Assembly (NCBI RefSeq): GCF_037094685.1
Contig: NZ_CP146614.1
Coordinates: 248,001-312,000, forward strand
DNA length: 64,000 bases
From: Massilia sp. METH4
GTDB lineage: Bacteria > Pseudomonadota > Gammaproteobacteria > Burkholderiales > Burkholderiaceae_D
Direction of reading: 5' to 3'
Under the pieces are notes generated by a model, which had not been told where the DNA came from, made no database searches, and saw only the letters and a list, made by a program, of their open reading frames with translations. Shown one piece after another: positions 45,777-54,400 of the stretch. How positions within the stretch are numbered: the stretch's first letter is position 1; the number at the start of each line of letters is the position of its first letter. The translations under genes were made by a program, and so were the position numbers.

Positions 45777-46283
45777 TTACTCCTCCTTCAGCACCAGCCG
45801 GCCGTTTGACCAGCAATGCCGCGCGGTATGGATATCGACGGCCCCCCCTTTCCCGAAGCCGGTAACGCAACGCCTGTCGCGCGGATCGATGTCCAGCCCC
45901 ATGATCACGGACAGTCCTTCATGTTCGACGAAGCGTCGGCGCACGGGATCATACAGAAACGCGGTATTGCTTGTGTTGCCGATGGCGGCAACGCTACTGA
46001 CCAGGACCAGGTCCCCACAGCCGTCATTGTTGTAATCCCTGCCGTCCACGAGATTGCCGCTGTCTTCGCTGTCGCCGTAATAGTATTCGAGATTGTCGAG
46101 TACCTGCACGGTCCGGTCGGCACGGTCCGTGATGCGCATGCTGCCTGCTGTCGGCACGGATGCTGTTTTCGGTATCCAGGTGAAGGTGAACGTATTTTTG
46201 GCATCGGGATCGCACTGCTTGCCTGCGCTCCACGCAGGCGCCGAGGCCAGTCCCAGCAAGGCAATGAATATTGTGCGCCACAT
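45777..46283 (-). CDS. Secreted FG-GAP/VCBS-like hypothetical protein
   Basis: A 168-aa exported protein of unknown function. The signal peptide covers residues 1-20 (MWRTIFIALLGLASAPAWSA). The mature part has four cysteines and one calcium-binding-loop-like segment DYNNDGCGDLVLV near residues 82-94 of the type found in FG-GAP/VCBS repeats. Start at ATG 46283, chosen because it places the signal peptide at the N-terminus and has GGGAGAAGA upstream. It lies 114 bp beyond the imuB stop on the same strand. No family name can be given with certainty. Confidence 0.75.
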   Translation of the reverse strand: MWRTIFIALLGLASAPAWSAGKQCDPDAKNTFTFTWIPKTASVPTAGSMRITDRADRTVQVLDNLEYYYGDSEDSGNLVDGRDYNNDGCGDLVLVSSVAAIGNTSNTAFLYDPVRRRFVEHEGLSVIMGLDIDPRDRRCVTGFGKGGAVDIHTARHCWSNGRLVLKEE

Positions 46284-46397
46284 TTTTCTTCTCCCATGTC
46301 GCAAATGCTGAACGAGGAATCCGCTCGACACGGCTTGCGAACCTGCAAATGAATATTTTGGAGCGTACAAGTTTAGCTGGACTCTGGCTGGAAGCGA

Positions 46398-47873
46398 TCA
46401 GCCAAACAACCCATGCAGATACCACCGCGGCTCCGCCTCCTCCTCCCCACCCGGCAGCCGCTCCCGAAACACCCAGTAATGCGCATTGTCCTCCCCTACC
46501 GCAATGAAGTAATCGCGCGTCTGCGTATCGCTCCACCACCCCGCCTCGATCCGCTCGGCGGCCGATACCATGCGCAGCGGCGAGCAATAAAAGGGCCGGT
46601 GGTCGCGCACCAGCAGCGCGATGGGCTTTGGCAGCAGCCACGCGGGCCGCGGCAGGCCGCCGGGTGGCAGCCGCGCCGCGATATCGGCGGCGCGCACCTT
46701 TTGCTGCACGCTCACCCAGGCGTTCGCATGCTCGGGCCGGTAATCGGCCTTGGGCGCCGCCTGCAGCACGTTTTCTGGGCCCAGGCGCGCCAGCAGCAGC
46801 TCGAACAGGCGCAGCCGGTCTTCCACGCTGCCGCCCGGTTCGGGGAACAGCGAATCGGATAGCGGCGCCATCGGCTTCACGTTTGGAGCTTCCAGCACGA
46901 GGCCGATCACGGGCGCTTCCAGCGTGAGCTTGGCGAGCCGCTCCTTCAGCAGGCGCACCAGGTGGTCGTCGCGCCACACCGCCTCGGCCAGCACGATCTC
47001 GACCGGCGTGGGCGGCCGCGCCACCCTGCCCCGCTCGTGCTCCAGCAGCAGCACGATGCGTGCGACGGCCAGCTGGCGGGCGTTCAGCCAGCCCGTCATC
47101 TGCTGCAGCAGGCGGCAGGCTCCGGCCAGCAGCAGATCCGTGTTTTCGATGCGGCCGAACAGTTCCAGCCTGGCCTGGAAATTGGCGGGTGCCTCGATCC
47201 AGCGGAACATCTCGGCCGTGTGACCCAGCGCGGCATCCAGCACGTCCAGCAAGTCGCGGCCGCAGCGCCGTTGCAGGCCCGGCCGGGGCAGGCGCGCCAC
47301 GTCGCCCACCGACAGGCAGCCGATGCCTTCCAGCCATGCCATGTACGGCCGGGCCGGCGGCAGCAGGCTGGCGGGCAGGCGGTGCAGGCGCCGCGTCATC
47401 GAATCGATCTTCAATGCCCGCCCTGCCCCGCCGCGCGCCAGCAGCCAGGCGCCGCGCGCCGTGGGGGCCACGCCTAGCATGGCAGTGAAACCCAGCGTGC
47501 GCAGGCTCGTTCGCACCAGCGCGCACAGCCGGCGGATGCCGCCGAACAGGCGCAGGCTGGCGCCCACGTCCATCAGCAAGGTGGCTTCCTCGCCCTCGGC
47601 GACCTGCGGGGTGAATTGCAGCAGCGCCATCGCCACGGCCTGCAGCGCTTCCGCTTCCCGTTCGGGGACGCGCTCGTGCAGCTGGATTTCCGGCGCCATC
47701 ATCAGCGCGCCACCACGGCGCATGCCCGGCAGCACGCCGGCGCGGCGCGCCTCTTCCGAGGCGGCCAGCACCACTTCGTGGTCCAGCACGGCCGTGAGGG
47801 TGTCAGCCGACCAGCTCGGGCAGAACACTTCGAGCGGGAGCCGGGGCAGGTGCAGGCCGATCCACAGGCGCAT
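46398..47873 (-). CDS. imuB: ImuB, Y-family polymerase-like mutasome protein
   Basis: Adaptor of the ImuA-ImuB-DnaE2 translesion complex, 491 aa. The N-terminal two-thirds has the Y-family polymerase fold (LWIGLHLPRLPLEVF at residues 3-17; LLMDVGASLRLFGG near 98-111) but the acidic catalytic residues of active Y polymerases are not evident at the start (no DxD after the first strand), as expected for ImuB, which binds the sliding clamp rather than polymerising. It overlaps the end of imuA by 71 bp in another frame, so the two are coupled. dnaE2 is located separately at 26.7-29.9 kb. Confidence 0.93.
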   Translation of the reverse strand: MRLWIGLHLPRLPLEVFCPSWSADTLTAVLDHEVVLAASEEARRAGVLPGMRRGGALMMAPEIQLHERVPEREAEALQAVAMALLQFTPQVAEGEEATLLMDVGASLRLFGGIRRLCALVRTSLRTLGFTAMLGVAPTARGAWLLARGGAGRALKIDSMTRRLHRLPASLLPPARPYMAWLEGIGCLSVGDVARLPRPGLQRRCGRDLLDVLDAALGHTAEMFRWIEAPANFQARLELFGRIENTDLLLAGACRLLQQMTGWLNARQLAVARIVLLLEHERGRVARPPTPVEIVLAEAVWRDDHLVRLLKERLAKLTLEAPVIGLVLEAPNVKPMAPLSDSLFPEPGGSVEDRLRLFELLLARLGPENVLQAAPKADYRPEHANAWVSVQQKVRAADIAARLPPGGLPRPAWLLPKPIALLVRDHRPFYCSPLRMVSAAERIEAGWWSDTQTRDYFIAVGEDNAHYWVFRERLPGGEEEAEPRWYLHGLFG

Positions 47874-48510
47874 GGCGTTGCAGTAAAGAAGGAGTCAAGG
47901 GCAGGAACAATGGCGCATCGCGTTGCGGCCCCCGGCGTTTTACAAAATCGATTTCCAGCCCGCCGGCGGCGGGCCGCAGCGCCAGCCGCAGCGGTGCCGG
48001 CGAGGCGTCCTGTGCCGCCGCCAGCGGCCGCATCAGGCAGAACAGCGTTTCGCTGCTTTGCGCCGCCAGGTGCAGGCGGCGCAGCGCTTCGCCGCGCACG
48101 TGCTGCTGCCACAGCAGCAGCGCGCCGCAGCAGCCGCTGCGCAGCACCTGCTCGGCGGCCCACAGCGCATCGGCGCTCTTGCCCGTGTTGCGGATCCAGG
48201 TCAGCTGGGTGGGCGCAATGCCCAGCGCGGCCAGCGCCAGCGCCTGGGGCGCGTACGGTGGCTGCACCAGCACGATGGGGCGCCGCAGCGCCGCCAGCAC
48301 CGGCTGCAGCAGGCGCATCTCGCCGATGCCCGGCTGCTGCAACAGCAATTCCACCAGCGTGCCCGTCGGCCAGCCGCCGCCCGGCAGCTGGGTCGACAGT
48401 ACCGGGTAGCCGGTGTCGACGCAGCGGTCGTGCGATTGCGCCAGTTGCGATGCAAGCCAAAGTGAGGGATGCACGGTTTCCGGCGCCAGCAGTGGAGCAA
48501 GATGGGCCAT
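47803..48510 (-). CDS. imuA: ImuA, translesion-synthesis protein
   Basis: RecA/SulA-like mutasome component of 235 aa. The region LSTQLPGGGWPTGTLVELLLQQPGIGEMRLL (split, near residues 38-68) is the ImuA start of the RecA-like fold, though the Walker A loop is degenerate (QQPGIGEM). The C-terminal tail is proline/alanine-rich. ATG 48510 lies 22 bp downstream of a perfect LexA box, and its 3' end overlaps imuB by 71 bp. In known systems ImuA regulates RecA filaments and recruits ImuB and DnaE2. Confidence 0.93.
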   Translation of the reverse strand: MAHLAPLLAPETVHPSLWLASQLAQSHDRCVDTGYPVLSTQLPGGGWPTGTLVELLLQQPGIGEMRLLQPVLAALRRPIVLVQPPYAPQALALAALGIAPTQLTWIRNTGKSADALWAAEQVLRSGCCGALLLWQQHVRGEALRRLHLAAQSSETLFCLMRPLAAAQDASPAPLRLALRPAAGGLEIDFVKRRGPQRDAPLFLPLTPSLLQRHAPVDRPAPAPAPARSVLPELVG

Positions 48511-48531
48511 TGTTGATGATGCGGAGAAATA

Positions 48532-48547
48532 CTGTATATACGTACAG
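48532..48547 (-). promoter_or_regulatory. LexA (SOS) box of imuA-imuB
   Basis: CTGT-ATATACGT-ACAG fits CTGT-N8-ACAG exactly, 22-37 bp upstream of the imuA ATG. Same type as the box before dnaE2. Confidence 0.92.
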
Positions 48548-48678
48548 TACTATCGATGGGGCGTTTTGGCAATGACAATTTGACAATCGTGCGCGAGCGG
48601 ACTCGGCTTGAGACGTGGCAAAACGCTGGGTCACGGATCCGTGCTTAATCGAAAACCAGTCTCGTTGAACCTGCGATC

Positions 48679-49098
48679 ATGCTCTGGACCACCATCAATA
48701 TTCTCGTGCCGGTACTACTGCCCTACCTGATGATCCTGCTGATCGCGCTGGACCAGATCGTCCACGATCAGCCCGGTTCGGGCAGGACCACGTGGCGCAA
48801 GCTGCTGAAGAAATCGGTCGATACCGGCCAATTGTTCTGGACCGCGATTTCGATGCTGGCCGCCACTGCCCACGATGCAATCGAGGCATGGCCCCGACAT
48901 CCTGCCCACCACGATATGATCGGCCTGATCTGCGCATTATGCTTGCTGACGGGCTTTGTATGCACTGTACTCGTGGGCTTCAGTACATTGCGCACGGCTA
49001 CCGGCGGCAACACCAACTGGTATGTGATCGGTGCTTCGATCCTGATCACGGGTGCACTGTGCATCCTCTACCCTGTCACCCATTTCTGGCTTCGATAG
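48679..49098 (+). CDS. Hypothetical inner-membrane protein
   Basis: Unrecognised 139-aa protein. Hydrophobic segments at about residues 7-26, 80-103 and 113-133 indicate three membrane helices, with a charged cytoplasmic/periplasmic loop (about 30-50, HDQPGSGRTTWRKLLKK) and a histidine-rich stretch (RHPAHHDM near 74-81). It is 39 bp upstream of a 40-aa single-helix microprotein on the same strand, and both end at one terminator. No clear ribosome-binding site before ATG 48679, so the exact start is uncertain. Confidence 0.65.
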   Translation: MLWTTINILVPVLLPYLMILLIALDQIVHDQPGSGRTTWRKLLKKSVDTGQLFWTAISMLAATAHDAIEAWPRHPAHHDMIGLICALCLLTGFVCTVLVGFSTLRTATGGNTNWYVIGASILITGALCILYPVTHFWLR

Positions 49099-49137
49099 TG
49101 ATAGACTGATGCTCTGGTTGAAGCAAAGGAGGCAGCG

Positions 49138-49260
49138 ATGCTCGAATACATGGAAAAAATCGTACGGGACGATGCCAAGTTCGCCAAGGTGATGGTTTCG
49201 CTGACGGCAGCCGTGCTGGTGCTGTGTGGAACGATGATCACGATCATCGTCACCCACTGA
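49138..49260 (+). CDS. 40-aa single-membrane-helix microprotein
   Basis: An open frame of 41 codons whose ATG follows a strong AAAGGAGG Shine-Dalgarno by 5-6 nt. The peptide starts MLEYMEKIVRDD, has an amphipathic charged N-terminus (residues 1-17), then one hydrophobic helix (about 18-38: VMVSLTAAVLVLCGTMITII) and ends VTH. Function unknown; it could be a subunit or regulator of the three-helix protein encoded 39 bp upstream, or a type-I-toxin-like peptide. The SD, codon use and the terminator 20 bp beyond the stop make a real gene likely. Confidence 0.72.
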   Translation: MLEYMEKIVRDDAKFAKVMVSLTAAVLVLCGTMITIIVTH

Positions 49261-49280
49261 TTCGCATTCTTCTCCACAAC

Positions 49281-49306
49281 AAAGACCGCCGCGGCGGTCT
49301 TTTTTA
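49281..49306. terminator. Bidirectional terminator between convergent genes
   Basis: GACCGCC (49284-49290) pairs with GGCGGTC (49293-49299), with AAA before and TTTTTT after. It serves the microprotein unit (plus) and perhaps the esterase gene whose stop at 49304 overlaps it (minus). Confidence 0.85.
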
Positions 49307-50371
49307 TCGCCGGTGCTTGCCGAAAAACTCCAGCATCATCCGGCTCGCGTCCGGCCCCTTCGCGTGGAAGGCGATCTTCGGATCGCCGCCGCTCCACGCA
49401 TGGTCCAGCGTATCGATGCGCACCACGCGCAGCACCACCTTGTTGCCCACCAGGTAGTCGCGGATTTCATGCCCACTGCGGGTGCCACGCCGCGTGACCT
49501 TCACCGGCGCATCGGGCGGCACGCCATTCAGGAGCAGGCTCTGCCGCACGAGTTGCTGCTGGTTCACGGCATGCACCACCGTATCGGCATCGCCCTGGAA
49601 CAGGATCGCCGGCATCAGCGGGAAATCCGCGCGCCGCGCCAGCACTTCGCGGATCGCCGGTTCGGTGCGCAAGCCGCCGCCGTGGCGCATCACGCCCAGC
49701 GCGCCCACGGTGCCATGCCCGGCACCGAACACCGGTCCCGAATGCAAGCCCACTGCCGCGAACACGTCGGGGAAATTGAGCGCCATGATGTTGGCCATGC
49801 CGGCGCCGGCCGAGATGCCGCACACGTAGACGCGGCGCCGGTCGATCGGGTATTGGGATAACACCCTGGCGAGGATCGCCGCCACCGGTTGCACATCGCC
49901 ACCACCCGCCTGCGTGGCCCGGTCGAACCAGCGCCAGCAGCGCTGCGCGTGCACCGTCACCGATTGCTGAGGGTACAGCACCGCAAAGCCCTTCTTTTGC
50001 GCCACCGTGTTCATGCGCGTGCCCTGCGCGAACTGGGTGGCGGTCTGCTGGCAGCCGTGCAGCATCAGCACCAGTGGGAGACCCTGCGGCGGCACTTCGC
50101 CTTGCGGCAGGTACAGCCAGTACGGCATCTGCTGCGCACCGCTCGCATGATGGCCGGCGAGCCACTGTCCCGGCGCCACCGGGGCCGCCGGCGGCGTGCG
50201 CACGCGCGGCGCCGCGAGGACAGTACTCGCACTCTTGGCCGGCCGCTTGCGCACGCTGCCTTTCGGCACGGCGAACATCGTGTCGACGATCTTCGCCGCG
50301 GCCTTGCGCTGGGCGGTGCCCGCTTTCATCAGGGAACGCACCAGGCGCGCACCGGCATTTCTCTTGACCAT
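49304..50371 (-). CDS. PHA-depolymerase-type esterase
   Basis: Hydrolase of 355 aa resembling the catalytic domain of short-chain-length polyhydroxyalkanoate depolymerases and related feruloyl/acetyl esterases. PLVLMLHGCQQTATQFAQG (about residues 98-116) is the oxyanion region, CGISAGAGMANIMA (about 184-197) carries the nucleophile serine, and GDADTVV and LDHAWSGGD supply the Asp and His. No Sec signal is evident; the basic N-terminus (MVKRNAGARLVRSLMKAG) instead suggests an intracellular or granule-associated enzyme. Start at ATG 50371 with GGAGGA upstream. Monocistronic. Confidence 0.87.
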   Translation of the reverse strand: MVKRNAGARLVRSLMKAGTAQRKAAAKIVDTMFAVPKGSVRKRPAKSASTVLAAPRVRTPPAAPVAPGQWLAGHHASGAQQMPYWLYLPQGEVPPQGLPLVLMLHGCQQTATQFAQGTRMNTVAQKKGFAVLYPQQSVTVHAQRCWRWFDRATQAGGGDVQPVAAILARVLSQYPIDRRRVYVCGISAGAGMANIMALNFPDVFAAVGLHSGPVFGAGHGTVGALGVMRHGGGLRTEPAIREVLARRADFPLMPAILFQGDADTVVHAVNQQQLVRQSLLLNGVPPDAPVKVTRRGTRSGHEIRDYLVGNKVVLRVVRIDTLDHAWSGGDPKIAFHAKGPDASRMMLEFFGKHRR

Positions 50372-50527
50372 GCTTCCTCCGACGTTGTCCAGCCCGCATC
50401 GAACGGGGCCAGGCCACACTATTGAATTCCGGTAAGGACGCGAAAAATCCGCTTGCGCTATTCTGGCATGCGCACCGCCGGGCGATGCGCGGCGGCCTTT
50501 CCACGAACCGAATCACAGGAGACCAAC

Positions 50528-51226
50528 ATGAGCTATCTCGACCGAGACCCGTTTGGCATTTACCGTGACCGCGACAATGATGGCCCTGGCCCACGCCTGA
50601 TGGGTGCAGACACGCTGATGGGCGAAGACGTGTACAACCGCCAGGAAGAAGACCTGGGCGACATCAAGGAAATCATGATCGACATGCAGTCCGGCCAGAT
50701 CGCCTATGCCGTGCTGTCGTTCGGCGGCATCCTGGGCATGGGCGACAAGCTGTTCGCCGTGCCCTGGCAAGCCCTGCAACTCGATACCGTGAACAAGCGC
50801 TTCATCCTCGACGTGGCGAAAGAGCGCCTGGAAAACGCGCCGGGCTTCGACAAGGACCGCTGGCCGGACATGGCCAGCGCCGAATTCGGCAGCCAGATCA
50901 GCAGCTTCTGGGGTACCCAGACCGCCATGCCGGGGCAGATGACGTCCACCGGCAGCGTGATGGGCTCCGGCACCAGCACCATGCAAAGCGGCTCCAGCTA
51001 TGGCCAGAGCCAGTCGGGCAGCCTGTCTGGCAGCTCCGGCAGCAGCATGGGCGGCAGCAGCGGCATGTCCAGCCAGAGCGGCAGCCTGGGCAGCAGCGGC
51101 AGCGGCCTGGGCAGCAGCAGCCTGGACCTGGGGCGCGGCGATGCCGACCTGACGGACAAGAACGTCAACCAGGCCGGCGGGCTGTCGAACCAGAACACCA
51201 GCTATGATCCGAGCAAGAAGTATTAA
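50528..51226 (+). CDS. PRC-barrel domain protein (second paralogue, Ser/Gly-rich tail)
   Basis: A 232-aa paralogue of the protein encoded at 24980-25459. Residues 1-118 align closely with it (DGPGPRLMGADTLMG; LGDIKEIMIDMQSGQIAYAV; KLFAVPWQAL; NAPGFDKDRWPDMA), including the PRC barrel. The C-terminal half (about 125-215) is replaced by a long Ser/Gly/Gln low-complexity tract (GSSGSSMGGSSGMSS-like) that is probably disordered. Start at ATG 50528 with AGGAG 8 nt upstream. The gap to the esterase start is 156 bp, divergent. Confidence 0.85.
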   Translation: MSYLDRDPFGIYRDRDNDGPGPRLMGADTLMGEDVYNRQEEDLGDIKEIMIDMQSGQIAYAVLSFGGILGMGDKLFAVPWQALQLDTVNKRFILDVAKERLENAPGFDKDRWPDMASAEFGSQISSFWGTQTAMPGQMTSTGSVMGSGTSTMQSGSSYGQSQSGSLSGSSGSSMGGSSGMSSQSGSLGSSGSGLGSSSLDLGRGDADLTDKNVNQAGGLSNQNTSYDPSKKY

Positions 51227-51285
51227 CTGGTGATCCGCTAAATCCTGCAATAGTCGCAGGCCACCGCGAATCCTACCAGCCTCAA

Positions 51286-51420
51286 GGGGCCTCGAGAAAC
51301 CGTAGCGAGCAGGCGCCAGGGGTGGCTAAGAAGCGCAGTCGTACTTATGTACGATCGGTCCGCCGATGCGGAGCATCGCAGGCCGGCCCTGGCGTCGCGC
51401 AGTAGGTTTATCGAGGCCCT
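51286..51420. repeat. Branched inverted-repeat element (cloverleaf-like)
   Basis: A left arm (51286-51322, starting GGGGCCTCGAGAAACC) and a right arm (51387-51420, ending TTTATCGAGGCCCT) are imperfect reverse complements over about 34 bp. The 64-bp centre contains two more perfect hairpins, CGTAC-TTAT-GTACG (51340-51353) and CGATGC-GGA-GCATCG (51364-51378). Folded, this gives a long stem topped by two short stems. It fills the gap between the PRC-barrel gene and the hrpA stop. Confidence 0.8.
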
Positions 51421-51421
51421 A

Positions 51422-54400
51422 CTACCTCTGCATCGACTCCCATACCTTGAACAGGCGCTTGACCGACACCGGCATCGGCGTGCGCAACTCCTGCGCGAAC
51501 AGCCCCACGCGCAACTCCTCCAGCAGCCAGCGATACTCCACCAGCTTCGGATCGGTATTCTTGCCGGCCGACTTGTCGCGCGCCACGCGCAGGTAAGGCT
51601 GGGCGGCCTGGTGCCACTCGGCCATCGCCTTGGCGTCGCGCGCGGGATCGGCGCGCAGCTTTTCCAGCCGCACGTTCATCGCCTTCAGGTAGCGCGGGAA
51701 ATGCGCCAGCTGCGCGAACTCGGTATCGAGCAGGAAGCGCTTGTGCACCAGCCCCTTCAACTGTTCCTGCATGTCCGCGGCGGCCTGCTGGTTGATGCCC
51801 TGCAGCCGCTTCGGCAAGCCGTGGAACTCCGTCAGCACCTGCGACACCAGGCGGGCGATCTCGTTCACCAATAGCACCAGGCGCGACTTGCCTTCATCCT
51901 TGCGCTTGTTGAACGAAGCCGCGTCCGTCGGCAGCGGGTCCTGCAGGCAGGCGATGTCGATCGCCTTGGCGATGATCTGGTCGCGCAATTCCTCCTGCGT
52001 GCCCATGCTCATGAACTGCATGCCCATCTGCTGCAGGTTCGGGATGCTTTTCTCGACGAACTTGATCTGGTCCTTCATCTGCAGCGCGAACAGGCGGCGC
52101 AGGCCGATGCGGTGCGTGCGCGCCGCCACGTTCGGGTCGTCGAACACTTCCAGGTCGCAGTGCGTAACCTTGTCCACCAGCGCCGGGAAGCCGATCAGCG
52201 TGAGCTTGCCCTGCACGATCTCCAGCAGTTCCGGCAATTCGCCGAATGTCCATGCCGTGATGTTCGTGTGCGCCGCGGCCGGTGCCGGAGCTGCCGGCGC
52301 GGCCGGCGGCGGTGCCGTGCCGGGCTTGCCGCCCGCCTTCACCTCGGCCGCGATGCCGCCGTGCCTGGCGCCTTTCTCCGACCTTGCCGTACCGAGTTGC
52401 GCGAGCGATGCGCTTGACGCCGGCGGCGCATTCTCCGCCATCTTCTGGAAGCTTTGCCGCGCCTGCGCGCCGTACTCCGCCTGCAGGGTGGCGAGGTTGC
52501 GGCCCATGTCCAGCTGGCGGCCATGCTCGTCGATCACCTTGAAGTTCATGAAGTGGTGCGCCGGCAGCTGTTCGGGCTTGAAGTCGGAAGTCAGCACCGT
52601 GATCGTGACCTGCTCGCGGATGTCGGCAATGATCGCGTCGACCAGGTCGCCGCGGCCGAAGGCCAGCTTCTCGTTGATGCGATCGCAGAACTTCTGCGCA
52701 TATTCCGGCAGCGGCACCATGTGGCGGCGCTGCTTCTGCGGCAGGGACTTCAGCAGCAGGTGCACCTTCTCCTTCAGCATGCCCGGCACCAGCCATTCGC
52801 AGCGCTCGCGCGAGAGCTGGTTCAGCGCATACAGCGGCACATGCAGCGTGACGCCGTCGCGCGGCGTGCCCGGCTCGAAGTGATACGTGAGCGCCATTTC
52901 CACGCCGGCCGCCAGCATCTTCTTCGGGAACAGTTCCGTCGTCACGCCAGCCGCCTCGTGCCTCATCAGGTCTTCCTTGACGAGGTACAGCAGCTTGGGT
53001 TCGGCCTGCGATGCCTTCTTGTACCAGGCCTCGAAGCCGGCGCCGTTGACGACGTCGTGCGGGATCAGCTTGTCGTAGAACGCCTCGATCAGCTGGTCGT
53101 CCACCAGCACGTCCTGCCGGCGCGATTTATGCTCGAGGTTCTCGATCTCCTTCACCAGCCGGTGATTGTGCGCAAAGAACGGCGCGCGCGTGTCGTAGTC
53201 GCCGCCCACCAGCGCGTCGCGAATGAAGATCTCGCGCGCCTCCGCCGGCTTGTACAGCGCGTAGTTGATGCGGCGCTGGCTGTACACCGTGAGGCCATAC
53301 AAGGTGGCCTTCTCGGCCGCCGTTACCTGCGCCTGGCGTTTTTCCCAGCGCGGCTCGCCCCACGATTTCTTCAGCAGGTGGGCGCCGATCTTTTCCACCC
53401 ATTCCGGCTCGATGCGCGCGATGGTGCGGGCATACAGCCGCGTGGTTTCCACCAGCTCGGCCGCCATCACCCACTTGCCCGCCTTCTTGCCCAGCGAGGA
53501 ACCGGGCCAGATATGGAACTTGATGCCGCGCGCACCCAGGTAGCCCGGATCGTCTTCCATCTTGAAGCCGATATTGCCCAGCAAGCCCGTCAGCAGCGCC
53601 AGGTGCATCTGCTCGTAGGTGGCCGGCGTTTCGTTCATGCGCCAGCCCTGCTCCTTTACGAGCGTCAGCAATTGCGAATGCACGTCGCGCCATTCGCGCA
53701 GCCGCAGCTGCGACAGGAAGTTGGCGCGGCAATTGTCCTGCAACTGGCGGTTGGTCTTCTTGTGTTCGATCGCCTCGGCGAACCAGTGCCAGATCTTGAG
53801 GTAAGAGTTGAACTCCGACTTCTCGTCGGCGAATTTCTGGTGCGCCTGGTCGGCCGCCTGCTGGTGCTCGATGGGCCGGTCGCGCGGGTCCTGCACGGAC
53901 AGCGCGGCCGCCACGATCAGCACCTCGGTCAGGCAGGTGTATTCCTGCGCTGCCAGGATCATGCGGCCCACGCGCGGATCGAGCGGCAGCTTGGCCAGCT
54001 TGCGGCCCAGGTTCGTCAGCCTGTTGTCGTCGTCGACGGCGCCCAGTTCCTGCAGCAGCTGGTAGCCGTCCGCGATCGCGCGCGCCAGCGGCGGCTCGAT
54101 GAACGGGAACGACTCCACGTCCGCCAGGTGCAGGGACTTCATGCGCAGGATGACGGAAGCGAGCGAGGAGCGCAGGATTTCCGGATCGGTGAACTTCGGC
54201 CGCTTGTTGAAATCGTCCTCGTCGTACAGACGAATGCAGACCCCGTCGGCCACGCGGCCGCAACGGCCGGCCCGCTGGTTCGCCGCCGATTGCGCGACCG
54301 GCTCGATCTGCAACTGCTCGACCTTGTTGCGGTAGCTGTAGCGCTTGACGCGCGCCAGGCCGGCATCGACCACGTAGCGGATGCCCGGCACCGTCAGCGA

